Below are positions 26,474 through 41,400 of a DNA stretch of 64,000 bases, piece by piece (the stretch's first letter is position 1; every line of letters starts with the position of its first letter). The DNA lies in assembly GCA_029339505.1 (NCBI GenBank), contig JAQISU010000057.1:6593501-6657500 (forward strand), read 5' to 3'. The stretch is from Unio delphinus. Taxonomy: Eukaryota > Mollusca > Bivalvia > Unionida > Unionidae. The notes under the pieces were generated by a model. The model did no database searches, was not told where the DNA came from, and saw only the letters and a list, made by a program, of their open reading frames with translations. The position numbers and the translations under genes were made by a program.

Positions 26474-29400
26474 GTCTAAAGATCTGACAAATCTTTGTCA
26501 TGGCTGATAGCACATGTACCAGAATGGCGGAATGTGTCTGATATCATGGAGCGGTAACATTTGAGAATAACTGGAGCCAGATGTTTCTCCTCGAAAAGCC
26601 AGAGAAAAGTTGGCCAGTTGAGGGATTGTGACACTCAGAGGAACAATGTGAATGATATGGTACCAGTCTCTGAAAACATGCCACTTGCCCTCGTAAACCT
26701 TCAGAGTAGAGGGCCTTCTTGCTCTCGAGATTCTCTCCGCAATCAAAGATTTAAATTGTTTGTCTTGCAAGGCTGTCTGGACAAGAGCCAAGCTTGAACA
26801 TAAAGACGGTCCGGACAGGGGTGGAACACCCCTGGCCGCGGTTGCTTGTGAATACTTGTGCTGACTGTAATCTTCCTGGGTAGATCTATCGCCTAGATTG
26901 AGTAGATCGGAGACCCAGGAGTTGTTCCATCTGAGAGGGGTAATCAGAACCATCTGACAATTCTGACCCCTTAACTTCTGGATTAATTCCAGTACCAAGA
27001 CCGTGGGAGGGTAGGAGAATGCCCACAACCCATCCCAGGTGATTGATCGAGCATCCACGACCCAAGCTTCTGGGTCTGGAACCTGTGAGATGAAAGGTGG
27101 AGAACTTGCAATTCCATCTTGTTGCAAAAGATCAATCATCGGACGTCTCCAAAGTGTGTCAATTGGAAGAAAGTCCGATTGATGGAGTGACCATTCTGTG
27201 TGAATGACTAGATAGAGTGTCAGCCAAGACATTGAGTCTGCCAAGAATGTGTCTGAATTGTACATTGAGGTGGAGATTGTCGAACCAATGTAGAAATTGC
27301 CAGTTCAGATTGCACAGGTCTGGTGATTGGTGTCCCCTTGTTTTGAGGCAAGGCACCACCACAATGTTGTCTGACATAATGAGGGCAGTTTGTAATAAGA
27401 GTTGATCCTGCCCGAAATGAAAGGCATTGATGACAGCCGTTATTTCTGAAAGGTTGATGTGGAAAGGGCTCGCCCCTGGCACCCACTTGCCGCTGACAGT
27501 ATCGAAGTTCGGCAACAGGTGGGCACCCCAACCGTAGGTATTAGTGGCGGAACATACCGTTATCCCCTTGGGGTATCTCCAGAGTAATCCCTGTGGACAG
27601 CCTACAGGGGTTGTGCCATTGACTCAAGAATGATTGTATCTCTGGCGTGAGCATGACTGTTTTCTGGGATCGAAGGGACTTGAAAAGAGCGCAATTACGC
27701 TAGCAACGTCCTTTGTAAAGGGCGCATAAAAGGACGGCTGATCGGGATCAAGTCTGCTGCCGCATTGAATAATCCGAGGATCTGCAACTCTCTCGCTAAA
27801 ATGCGCATCCTGTCGGAAACGGACTCTACGAGTGCAATTATCTGGATAATCGCAAACTCGAGGAAGCCTTACCAGATTCAGATCGGGAGAAACTCCACAC
27901 CCAGATGGACCAAAATCCGGATTGGACAGAGATCAAACTTTATCCAGTTCACGAGAAAGCCTATATGACGTAAAGTGATATAAGATCGTTTCTGCCTTTG
28001 AGCAGAATAGAACTTGACAGATGTTTCTGGAGGATGTCATCCAAATATACTGCCGACGCAATAGATGAAGTCGAGCGGAACAGGGTGACGACGTAACCCA
28101 TAACCTTGGTACTAGCCCAAGTGCTTAAATTTAGGCCAAAAGGTATGACATGGAACTGATAAGCCTAGTCCCGACAAGCACAACGGAGAATGTCCGCTAC
28201 TCGTGGGATAGGGACGTGAAATGTGCGTCGGTCATATCTAGCCAGCTTATGATGGGGTTTAAGCGACGTGCCCTTCAGACATGCGTCACAACGTATCAGG
28301 TCTAGGTTGGCAGAAGCAGTCAGCGCATTGGCCATGGAATGGTGAGCTGCCCTGTTAAGAACCCTAGCTAACCGGGCCGTCGAATCCCAAGCATGTTCAT
28401 TGCCAGATTTTTCAGCGATCCTGAAAATGGCTAGGGAGGCTAGGTCTAACAGTGAAGACGTAGCGACTACATTCGAACCAGCTTGGACGTGGCATTGAAC
28501 ACAGTTTTGTCCACTTTATAAGACAATGCCGCAGACATATGGACTGCTGCCCTATTTTATCCCGAGCCAGGACCTCAGTATTGAACGCATCGGAGTGAGT
28601 TTTGTACCATCGACCTGAAAACGACGCTGGTACTTGGCTTTCAGAAAAGAACGCCTTAGCATTTCCTGGATCCCCTATACGTGTTGACAGACGGTCATTA
28701 ATTTCCTTAATTTTGTCGACTGGGGAAGGAGGCGGAAGGATAGAATCTCTTCCCCTTCATCCAGATCGACCGACGCACTAACCCTATAGTCGGTAATTGC
28801 AGCAGGAGGTGGAGGGCATTCTGAAGGGGCCTTAACACCCTAAAAATTTCCTCCACTGCGGCTTTGAAGCTGAACTCAGTCCGTTCCATAGTTGGATCTG
28901 CATACAGCTGATTTGCCTGTGATTCATCGCACTCACTATGTGCATAATCTTGCTCTGGTAAAGCATCCATATCGGGGTAATGCATACCAGGTGGCATAGA
29001 TGACTCGATTCCGTCATCTCTAAAAAAGGCATTCACTCTCCCTTGTGGATGAGTTGATAGCCTATGCACGGCCGGCAATGCCGAATGAATTGATTGGTAT
29101 ATGTTTGGCCTGAACGCCTGCGACGGGCCGGCTATGACCGGCACCGACCGCTCGAATGGTCGGGTTGGATCGAGAGATTCATCGCCAACATCAGAGTCAT
29201 GGTAGTGATATGTAACCGGTAGTACGGATTGACAGACGGAAACATCACTAGAATCTTCGTCAATCCGATTTGTGCGGATTGCGGTATGATAAAAGTCCCC
29301 GTGCTGGTACAGCGGTACAGTCTGACGGACTGGTATATGACTAAAATCTCCATACGGTTGGACGACCGGTGCCTGTTGGGCTGGACGGCCGGAGCCGGAT

Positions 29401-32400
29401 GGACTGTCAGTGCCGGCAAGTGTTGGCTGGAAGCTTGGCTGGACAACCGGTGCCATTTGGGTTGAACGGTCATTGCCGGATCGACGCCCGGTGCCGGTTA
29501 GTGCCGGCTGGATGACCGGTGCCATATGGCTGAACGGTCATTGCCGGATGGACGCCCGGTGCCGGTTGGTGCCGGCTAGAAGGTAATAATAATTACATAA
29601 TGCTTATGTAGTGCGGCCAGCACTGTGCACCCATCTACCATTCGCTCGGAGGGAATGTTGGTTCTGGTATAGCTTGCATATCTGTACAGCATACCAGGTG
29701 ACCTAGATGACGCAATTCTGTCATAATTGACACTTTCACTAAATCTCCCTTGTGGAGAAGCCGTGAACATATGGACGGCCGGCACTAACGGCTGATTGAA
29801 CTGACGAATGGTCGGCCTGAAAGTCCTGTTCTGGTAAAGCTGCCATATCTGGGTAGCGCATACCAAGTGGCATAGATAACTCAATTCCGTCATCTCTGAT
29901 AATGTCACTAATTCTCCCTTGTTTTAAAATCACACCGACACGTATTTGACGTGACGGGAGGTTACACCGGCGATACCGACTGATTTGTCTGGTATATGGT
30001 CGGCCGGGATGTCGGCGAAGCTCCGGCTATGACCGGCACCTGCCTCTCGAATGGTCTGATTGGACGGAGATACATCTATAACATCTCTCTCATGGTAGTG
30101 ATATGTAACCAGTAGTACAGATTGACTGACGGGTACATCACTATAATCTCCGTAAATCAAATGTACAGCCGGTGCAGGTTGATGTCGGCTGGAAGACCGG
30201 TGCCATTTGGGCTGAACGGTCGTTGCCGGATGGACGGCCGGTGCAGGTTGATGCCGGCTGGAAGGTCGGTTGCACGACCGGTACCATTTGGGCTGAACGG
30301 TCGTTGCCGGATGGACGGCCGGTGCAGGTTGATGCCGGCTGGAAGGTCGGCTGGACGACCGGTGCCATTTGGGCTGAACGGTCGTTGCCGGATGGACGGC
30401 CTGCATAGGTTGATGCCGGCTGGAAGGTCGGCTGGACGACCGGTGCCATTTGGGCTGAACGGTCGTTGCCGGATGGACAGCCGGTGCCGGTTGATGCCGA
30501 CTGGAAGGTCGACTGGACGACCGGTACCATTTGGTCTGAACGGTCGTTGCCGGGTGGACGGCCGGTGCCTGTTGATGCAGGCTGGAAGGTCGGCTGGACG
30601 ACCGGTGCTATTTGGGCTGAACGGTCGTTGTCGGATGGACAGCCGGTGCCGGTTGATGCCGGCTGGAAGGTCGGCTGGACGACCGGTGCCATTTGGGCTG
30701 AACTGTCGTTGCCGGGTGGACGGCCGGTGCCTGTTGATGCAGGCTGGAAGATCGGCTGGCCGGCCGGTGCCATTTGGGCTGAACGGCCGGTGCCTGTTGA
30801 TGCCAGCTGGAAGGTCGGCTGGCCGTCCGGTGCCATTTGGGCTGAACGGACGGTGCCGGATGTATGGCTAGTGCCGGTTGGTGCCTGCTGAAGTGCCGGC
30901 TGAACTGACGGTGTCGGCTGGACGGACGGCTGGACGGCCGGCAAAAGTGCATAATAAAATGGATCCAATTGATCCAGCCTAGACTCCATGCGTCCGGACT
31001 TACAGGCCCGAAAGCCATGCACGGACCTGCGGTGAAATTTACATCCACTGGGCAGCCTAAACCATGTCAACATAATTTCCTCCATTTCCACATTGCCAAC
31101 ACCCATTTTGCCATTCATGCCTTCGTTGTCGACTTTGCTACTGAAACGACAAAAGAAGAGAACAAAGCACAGATTAAAAAAATTCAGCATATTATTAATT
31201 CGATAATACTATAACCATTATTAACGGTGTAGTCAAATTATTTCGTGCCATGTTAACTCTTAATGACCACACTAGTTATCACCGTGAGCATGTTGCAATA
31301 GGTCGTTCAAGACGAAGTCTACTGAAACGAAAAGATGATAAACAAAGCACAAATTAACAATTCAGTACGCTATTAAGTCGCTATTCCATAACCGTAACTA
31401 ACGAAGGAAGCGAAATGATTAAGTGTCGCGTGAATTCGTGACTACAACACGAAATTCCGCCATTAAATAGTCGCAACTGGTCGTTCAGAGACGAAGTCTA
31501 CTGAAACGGAAAGAAGATAAACAAAGCACAAATTAACAATCAGTACGCTATTAAGTCGCTATTCCATAACCGTAACTAACGAAGGAAGCGAAATGATTAA
31601 GTGTCGTGTGAATTCGTGACTACAACACGAAATTCCGCCATTAAATAGTCGCAACTGGTCGTTCAGAGACGAAGTCTACTGAAACGGAAAGAAGATAAAC
31701 AAAGCACAAATTAACGATTCAGTACGCTATTAAGTCTCTATTCCATAACCGTAACTAACGGAGGAAGCGAAATGATTAAGTGTCGCGTGAATTCGTGACT
31801 ACAACACGAAGTCCGCCATTAAATAGTCGCAATTGGTCGTTCAAAGACTTTTTTGAAGTCTACTGAAACGTCAAAGAAGATAAATACAGCACACATTATC
31901 AATGCAGCACGTTATTAGTCGCTAATATCGTAAACGTTACATACGGAATAAGCGAAATTATTGAGTGCTACATGTATTACATGCTTTGACCACGTTGCAA
32001 CCTGGTCCGAAGTCTAGAAAAGGTGACAAAGTCACTCAAATTGGAAAATATTGTAAAATAATGTATACGACCTGTAGAGGAATGATTATCCAACACAGTA
32101 ATTCCAAATTTAACTTCGGATGGTCAGAATTTACACTAAGATGGCTTGGATTCATTGGAGGTCTAATTGTACGTGTTTTCGCGTAAGCGAAGCTAAAAAA
32201 CTAAAGAAGCGACACCTAACGGGCGGCAAGGGGAGGTAATGGGCAAGAGTTATTGCCCTTTGTCTATATGACATAGACAGGAAAGACGAATTTTCGTCTT
32301 TTGGTAGGGCTGGATTCGCGAGGTAGCAGGCTAATATCCCTAAAGTAATGTGATTGGGGAACGTATTCAAAGGAGAAATAATTTCATAGAAAACTAGAGA

Positions 32401-35400
32401 GTATGTAAGGAAGAGCCAAACAGCTAATTAGAACCCCCAAAAATGACACATTTTCTGGAACACAGAATAAAGATGCAGTTTTCTTATTTGATGCAATCTT
32501 TTATAACAAGTTTCATTGTTTTTATATTCAATTTAATGAATAACTGTCTGCCACAAAAATGCCAGCACAATATATTCAACAATAAGAGGGTGGGAGTGGG
32601 GAGGAGGCATAATAAATCCTTTTTCTCAGCTGAGATTAAAAAGGACATGTTGTTATAATATGAAATTCACCCTCAAATATTTTATGACCATAATTCTTTA
32701 TAAGATATGTTCTGATGTGTGCATGTATTTGATTTATTTACATAATTACTTTTTATAACTTCACAAAGTTAGTAAATTTATATAATCAAACTTTAACTTT
32801 CTAAACTCAGTCTGCAATTGTCTATTATTTTAGTTCAGGAACAGAGTTAAATATTACCATCCCTGTCTTGAAACAAAAACTGTCATTCAAAAATTTCTGT
32901 AAAGTTAAAGGATCTTACAAGAATGATAGTGAGCAATTCACCTCCTCTAATTCTCCTCACACCTATGCTAGAAGGAGTTTAACTTTCATAACCCATTAAT
33001 AACCATTGCTCATTGATTAACAGTTAATTATGTTGGCCTGGACTACATAATGCAAAAATTGGACCATTATGAGTTTTGAATCATGCTTGGACAACAGTAA
33101 ATGTTACTTGGACCATTAGAAGTCTTGTAACATGCTTGGACAACAGAAAGCGTTACTTGGACCATTAGGAGTCTTGTAACATGCTTGGACAACAGAAAGC
33201 ATTACTTGGACCATTAGGAGTCTTGTAACATGCATGGACAACAGTAAATGTTACTTGGACCATTAGAAGTCTTGTAACATGCATGGACAACAGTAAATGT
33301 TACTTGGACCATTAGGAGTCTTGTAACATGCTTGGACAACAGAAAGCGTTACTTGGACCATTAGGAGTCTTGTAACATGCATGGACAACAGTAAATGTTA
33401 CTTGGACCATTAGAAGTCTTGTAACATGCATGGACAACAGAAAACATTACTTGGACCATTAGGAGTCTTGTAACATGCTTGGACAACAGAAAGCGTTACT
33501 TGGACCATTAGGAGTCTTGTAACATGCATGGACAACAGTAAATGTTATTTGGACCATTAGGAGTCTTGTAACCTGCTTGGACAACAGAAAATGTTACTTG
33601 GACCATTAGGAGTCTTGTAACATGCATGGACAACAGTAAATGTTACTTGGACCATTAGGAGTCTTGTAACATGCATGGACAACAGTAAATGTTACCTGGA
33701 CCATTAGGAGTCTTGTAACATGCATGGACAACAGTAAATGTTACTTGGACCATTAGGAGTCTTGAATCATGCTTTGACAAAAGAAAACTTTAATTGGATC
33801 ATTAGGAGTCTTGAATAATGCTTGGACAACAGCAAACATTACTTGGACCATTAGGAGATTTGAACCATGCTTGGAGAACAGAAAACTTTAATTGGACTAT
33901 TAGGATATTTGAAAAGTGCTTGGACAAGAGAAAACTTGGACCATTAGGAGTCTTGAATCATACTTTATGAGATTTGAGCCATGCTTGATTTGCTACTACA
34001 TACTGTCACTTGAGCACTCACTCTGCGACAATTGCATGCAAGAATAAATTTTCTCTTTGTCTCTTCCTATCTCCTGCTTACATTTACCTTTCTTTTAAAA
34101 AGATAATTTTAGTTATTTATAATACCATTGTAATTATACATGTATGAGATTACATTAGACTGTATTAGTTTCTTATTTCTGTTGCTCTTCTATGATGTCA
34201 TTGTCACTGGTTAATTACTTTCTTTTATTGATACATGTACACTGTGGTAAATAAAACGTTTGGGGACAGGGTAGCAGTCAGTACAAAAAAATAATCCTAA
34301 AAATTGGTATCTGAACAATGGATGTTTTACTTATATTAAAACAATGCAGATTACCTAGCTGACAATTGATGACATTGATAAGGCCTTGCCCCAGACAATT
34401 GTTCTGTGGTGTACAAAATCCCAGGTTATCAGGGTTAATAGACGCATTTTGCAGGTAGTTTAACGGAGCTGTGAAACGCCAGACATCAATGCCCTGTGGT
34501 GTCAATGAGTCTTCACTGTACACTCCTGCAACAGACCTACAAACAAACAAACAAGCTGAAAGACAAATTTACAAAAAATACTTGAAGACTGCATCTTTAA
34601 AATTCATAATTTATCAAGAAACATAAAATTTGTTTTGTAAATTTTAAGCGATTGGGCAATTGTGTACAATGTTTTATTAAAGTATAGAATATGCTTTTAG
34701 TTTGGAATAAAACATAATAATGTGAATACTGTTAAATAATGTTGATCCAGATACCTTTTTTCACCGCTCATGTATAACCCAATGAGAAAGCCACATTATA
34801 AATCAACAGCTTTAAAAGAATAGCTGAGGAAATCTGTACCCAGATGATTAAACTGACGTTCTGTCTGCAATTATGATTTAATAAATAAATTTCTGTCACA
34901 CAAAGATTTCACTCAATTAATGAAGCACCCAAGGATGATGAAAGATAATTTGGTAGCCTGATTAACAATCAAATATTATTTTCTTTAAGTCTACAGTAGC
35001 CTTGCTGATTCTGAATCTAAATTATTATTTTCTTGATGTTTACAGGTGTTTCTTCTGTTTGGACTATCTAAATTTAAATTTTTGTCACTCAAATGAGTAC
35101 CCATACAAATTCTGAAGGAGTCCGGAGTGTTAAATACAACTGCAACAACAACAATATTAAATGTACCCAAACATAATTAATGTACTGCATATAGGGCACA
35201 GTGCAGCCACACAAACATATTATAAACTTACGTGTAAAATATAGACATGTATTGGTGAAACAGATATATTTCCAAAATTTTAAAATTTTATAAATACAAT
35301 CTTTAATTTGTACATTAAATACCAAATTTTCCATTATGGTGTGAGGCCTGATTGTGTTTACCTGCAGAAGTTATATTTGAGACAAGAAATACAAGAATTT

Positions 35401-38400
35401 GGTGACTTTCAGCAATACAGAGAAGCTGCACTACCTTTCAGGCATAGAAATAGTGTAGTCATAGCTACAAATATATCATACCATACTGCAGTGTAATCAT
35501 TACAATGAATAAATACAATCTTGATCTGGAACCAACGCGTGTTAAATACTATAATGTACATGACATGAAGGAACTTTTTGATACAATACAAATCACTTGT
35601 AATTTAGATTTCCTAAAGGAAGTAAATCTCTATTTTAAACTATAACTTGTATGCCATCACCTAGAATATTTTTATCTAATGCAAATATCACCTCTTATTT
35701 ACAACATCTTATCATCAACATACACCATTTACATCTCCCGTTGACTGGGAAGCTTCATATTTTCCTGTTACCAACATCTTACCATTTTATATTTAACTAT
35801 TTTGGTTTTTTATATCGCTGGTCGATGTTAAACCTTTCTTATTTTTGAACATCTAAACTATTGTATGGCGCTAAATAGCCGTTAAAATTTAATCAAACAA
35901 ACAAACAATCTTGACATAATAGAGTTGCCCTGACTATGAATAAATACCAAGATGCAGTGGTATCCTCTGCAGTGAATAAATACCATGCTGCAGTGGTATC
36001 CTCTAATGTGAATAGATACCATGCTGCAGTGGTATCCTCTACAGTGAATAAATACCAAGCTGCAGTGGTATCCTCTACAGTGAATAAATTCCAAGCTGTA
36101 GTGGTATCCTCTGCAGTGAATAAATACCAAGCTGCAGTCGTATCCTCTGCAGTGAATACACACCAAGCTGCAGTTGTATGCTCTACTATGTAAAAATACA
36201 ATGCTGATCATGCTGATGTAATAATGTTGTCTCAACTATGAATAAATACCATGCTGCAGTGGTATGCTTTGCTGTGAATAAATACCATGCTGCAGTGGTA
36301 TCTTCTACTGTGAATAAAAACATTGATGCAGTGGTATGATCTACTGTGAATAAATACCAAGCTTGAGTGGTATCCTTTACTGTTTACTGTGAATAAATAT
36401 CACAGAAGCTTATACTTTGTAGGTTGGGATCACAGTAGATGGAAAAGGACATTTGGACAGAGGCAAGATAAGAAGATAAGAAGGATTTCAGGCATTTCCA
36501 TATCACCTTCTTTGATTAGTTGAGGACTGTTCTCTTGAACACGTTGGGTTCCTTGGTAGAGCATTACATATGCCAATGATGATGCCATATCACTGGCATG
36601 CATCATTTCACCATTAGGAAATTCTGTTAAAGTGGTGCTATACAAAGTTTTGGAATAGCCAGCATGGCCAGATCACTTTACAAATAAGGTCATTTCGATA
36701 CAGTAATATCCAGCTGGTTGGTTTCAGAGAATATTCAGCATACGATTCCCTAGCTGTCTGAATGTGCGGCTGACTGGGTCAGCCAATCCATGATAACACA
36801 ATGAGACCACTGTAATTGTATATTGTATGTTTGTATGGCTGGAGTGGTTGATTGACAGTTGGAATGGCATGCTGGAGAAGATAAAGTCCATGATGGTTGA
36901 GTGGTAAGGCCAGCCAGCAATCTACCCATCCATAAATTTCAAACTAAGGCTCAATTGGTATGTGTTTCAGTATGAGTCAGATAATATATCCTGACATCCA
37001 GCAACAATGCTGTCTCTATTTCTGTCTATTTTGGACAAAACCTTCACAGCCACTGCATTGTTCTGCATGGGTTCCTTTCCTAAGGGCTGATATTCCAAAA
37101 TAAAACTATACAAACACTAACCTAAATACATCTCAGGGCTGATATTCCAATACACAACTATACAAACACTAACCTACATACATCTAATGGCGGATATTCC
37201 AATGCACAACTATACAAACACTAATTTACATGAAAGGGCTGATATTTCAATACACAACTATACAAACACTAACCTACATACATCTAAGGGCTGATATTCC
37301 AATACACAACTATACAAACACTAACCTACATACATCTAAGGGCTGATATTCCAATACACAACTATACAAACACTAATTTCCATGAAAGGGCTGATATTCC
37401 AATACACAACTATACAAACACTAACCTACATACATCTAAGGACTGATATTCCAATACACAACTACATAAACACTAACCTCCATGTATCTAAGGGCTGATA
37501 TTACAATACACAAGGGCTGCATCAAATGGCTGATATTTCAATACAATTATACAAAAACTAACATACATGAAAAGGCTAATATTCCAATACACAACTATAC
37601 AAACACTAACATGCATGAAACTCTGATCTTGTAATACACAACTATACAAACACTAACATATATACATCTAAGGGATAATATTCCAATATACAACTATATA
37701 TACACTAACATAAAAGGACTGATATTCTAATACACAACAAAACATACACTAACCTACATGTATCTAAGGGCTGATATTCCAATACACAGCTATACATACA
37801 CTTACCTACATACATCAGAGGCAAATGAAAACATAGTTCTTGATTTGTCAATATATGGTGGAGACATTGTACCATCTGAAACATAAAATCACATCTTTAA
37901 ATATCTCATTTTGTTGTCACCATCTAAACTTCAATGTTTCTTTCATTCAGAATAAAAATAATTGAAATTCAATGTTCTCTAATTTAAATGAACCACAACT
38001 GAAACCAACTGAACTATGTAAAATTAAAGAATGTAGAAAGAATTTCTTTTGTTGGCTTTGCTAAAGTTTTTAATTCATATTTGGCTGTATCATGCCAAGC
38101 AAATGTGAGCTATGTGTCTTTCTCAAGGACACACTAAAGCAACCAACCTGAGCTAACCTGGCTCTGAATTGAACCCACAACCCATGGAATATGAGTCAGA
38201 TGCTTTAATAACTTAGCTACCACAGTGACTAATAAAGAAAGAAGGAATAGAGAATGACAGAATAAGAAAAACAGGGACTAAAAGAGTGAAAGTTTTCAGT
38301 GGCAATAGAGTGTAAACAGAATATAAAATGGGACTCAAGAGTGCATGTATAAAGTGTCAATACAGTGTCAATATAAACATAAAATGGGGCTCAAGAGTGC

Positions 38401-41400
38401 ATGTATAAAGTGTCAATACAGTGTCAATATAAACATAAAATGGGGCTCAAGGAGTGCATGTATAAAGTGTCAATACAGTGTCAATTGTTACGTGCTTAGG
38501 CTCGAATAAGCAGCAACACAGAAAGAGTGAAAACTAACAAGCTTGTATAACTTGAACAATGAATTTTATTAAATACAATTATTTTCATAAAATAAATAAA
38601 CTTACAGTTTTAGAGAATCAAATCCAACATTAATCCAATATAGAATTCACAAAAATAATCCACTAATGGAATTGTAAGAGTCCTGATAAATAAATGTTCT
38701 AATAGTTCCAGGTTCGAATCTTAACGATGTAATCCAAAATGGCTGACAACGTCACGTGATGCAGTTCTTGTTTAATTTATCATCCACATGAATTATGAGC
38801 ACATGTTTTCTCCTCCAAATAGATAATAAATCCTCTTTCTTCAATGAATTGACACAAAGTCCAGAACAAGATAACACTCAAACATGAAATACACAACTTA
38901 ATAATAACAAAGCCCAAACATCTACTAATCTTAGCTTCCAAAACACAGCTATATATATGTAATTCCCTCGTAAACAAAAAGGAATCATGTGATTCTGGAA
39001 GGTCATAGAAAGAAGCTACCTTCACCAAGTCACGAACTGACAGAATGAACCAGAAGAAAACTCAGCCACTAATTACTAAAAATAAAAAGTTGTCCTTGAA
39101 ATTAACTAATAATATTAAAGACCTGTTTATCAATCTAAAGCAAGGTCAGATAAAGAGGTAACCAAGCCAAGGTCAGCCTGTTTACAACTAGAGTCTAGGT
39201 CAAACTGAACTTTCCAGAATAATTTCCCAATTAATGAATATTAAACCCTAAATGACAAATTTAGATTTAACAATTAAAAAAAAAATAAATGATTTAAATC
39301 CAATAGCCGTAACACAATATAAACATAAAATGGGGCTCAAGAGTGCATGTATAAAGTGTCAATACAGTGTCAATATAAACATAAAATGGGGCTCAAGGAG
39401 AGCACGTATAAAGTGTCAATACAGTGTCAATATAAACATAAAATGGGGCTCAAGAGTGCATGTATAAAGTGTCAATACAGTGTCAATATAAACATAAAAT
39501 GGGGCTCAAGGAGTGCATGTATAAAGTGTTAATACAGTGTCAATATAAACATAAAATGGGGCTCAAGAGTGCATGTATAAAGTGTCAATACAGTGTCAAT
39601 ATAAACATAAAATGGGACTCAAGGAGTGCATGTTTAGAGTGTCAATACAGTGTCAACAGAATATAAAATAGGGGTAAAGGGGTGCATGTATACAGTGTAA
39701 CTACAATGTCAACAGAATATAAAATGGAACTAAAGCAGTGCATGTATAGCAGTGCATGTATACAGTGTCAATACATTGTCAACTGAATATAAAATGGGGC
39801 TATACTAGTGCATGAATATACACCGGAGGAGGAGGTGGGGCTAAGAACTGTATCCAATCACAATACACAATACCACTGCACTGGTGACAGAAAAATATAA
39901 AAAGGGGCCAAAAGAGTGCATGCCTACAGTGTTAATACAGTGACTGCAGAATAAAAACTGGCTGCTTAAGGAGTTCATGAATGCAATGTTAATACAGTGA
40001 CAGCAAAATATAAGAGCAAAAACAAAATCTATATTAAAAAAAATATGATCAGTGTATTTCTTTGTGTAAGTGGAAACATCCTAGTCAACATTAGGTCCAA
40101 ATATTATTTTGGATAGATACTTTTGAGCAGAAATAATAACAATTACATTTCGTTTAATGTACAGCACGTTAGCTGTAGAAAATGATTTTTTTTACAAACC
40201 TGAGATATTTACTTCGCAAAAGATATATGGAACATTTTATGAATATACAGGTCAAATCTTGTAGTCAAGATCATCAATTTATTTTAGATCTAAACATGAA
40301 AATCCCAGCAGGCAAATTAAAATTTTTGGTGCTATATTGTTCTTTGTAGGAAAATAACAAACAAAAACAACATCTGAGATTGTGACATATTCATCAGCAA
40401 ATATAAAAAGTCTTCAAATCAAGTCAATTTCATTACTGACTTTATTTAAGCATTTTGCCTGATAATTATCAAATTTCCACTGTTAAAAATGATATGATAT
40501 GACTTGGCTGCCAATCCAATGACTTTCTGAGCTGGGAATCGAAATCAGTATCTGTAATTAATGCTGTTTGTTTCAACACTTTAAAACAATGTTGACCAGA
40601 GTGGACACTGATTACAGTGCATAGTGTCGGAATAAAAGCGTTCTTTAAGGTGTGTACAACACAATATTATGAACACATGCTTTTGTTGACACTACATCAT
40701 TTCTGTTATAGGATTATGAGCAAAGTATGCATTTCGAAGTGAATACTTTACAATTCGGGGGGTGGGGGGTCTTCTAGCAACTGATATCTATTACATTATA
40801 TTTCATTAGATCAATTTTACTTTTTAACAATGGGATAAACATTAGAAATGTTGATAGCTGTACTTCATGTACAGCCAGTGCTTAAATTCAGTATAGGATG
40901 GCATTGCCTAATTCAGTTTATTAGTCATAAAGTCATTAGTCCTGATCTAACTGAAAGATGTTGACATCAATGCTCCTTGAGTGCTGTTGAGAAAACACTT
41001 GGGTGATGTTAAGGACACACTTGGGTGATGTTATGTTAAGGAGACACTTGGGTGATGTTAAAGACACACTTGGGTGATGTTAAGGACAGACTTGAGTGAT
41101 GCTAGGGACAGACTTGAGTGATGCTAATGATAGACTATAGAACTTCATTTTAAGAAAATAAAATTATCCTCATTATCTTTCAAAAACCAACTGTGCTAAT
41201 TATTTGCTAAAGTAACTCTAGGTATTGAAAAAAATTATGTTTGGAAAATACTAAAATGAGTAGTAAACCAAAGGTTGAACAAAAGTAACAAATTATCAAT
41301 GTAAAAGAACTCATTATGCATATTAGGAACTATTTTTTATTTATTACATAAGATATAAATACCTAGGTCCTGATTTTTTTCTCTGTCCCTACATTTTTGA

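Larger units (their letters stand above)
25189..32378 (-). mobile_element. DIRS-type retrotransposon, copy 1 (defective)
   Basis: About 7.19 kb on the minus strand, in the 11.3-kb intron between receptor exons G and H. Diagnostic features: inverted terminal repeats with different outermost segments; an internal complementary region at 25457-25551; RT/RNase H plus a tyrosine recombinase instead of an integrase; no target-site duplication. Order along the minus strand: right ITR, 5' repeats, gag with 81-bp repeats, truncated RT, RNase H, tyrosine recombinase, internal complementary region, left ITR. Many stops and frameshifts make it non-coding as a whole. Copy 2 (51059-58200) is closely similar throughout. 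Confidence 0.93.

Noticed and set aside
30122..30891. Plus-strand 249- and 141-codon frames
   Set aside because: Antisense shadow of the 81-bp gag repeat in DIRS copy 1; the same shadow appears at 55967-56589 in copy 2.
35882..36235. 117-, 102- and 85-codon frames on both strands
   Set aside because: Translated 36-bp minisatellite.
40745..40772. G-rich tract as a G-quadruplex regulator
   Set aside because: A single short G cluster in an intron with no supporting context; likewise the G14 run at 21201 and the G10 run near 13972.
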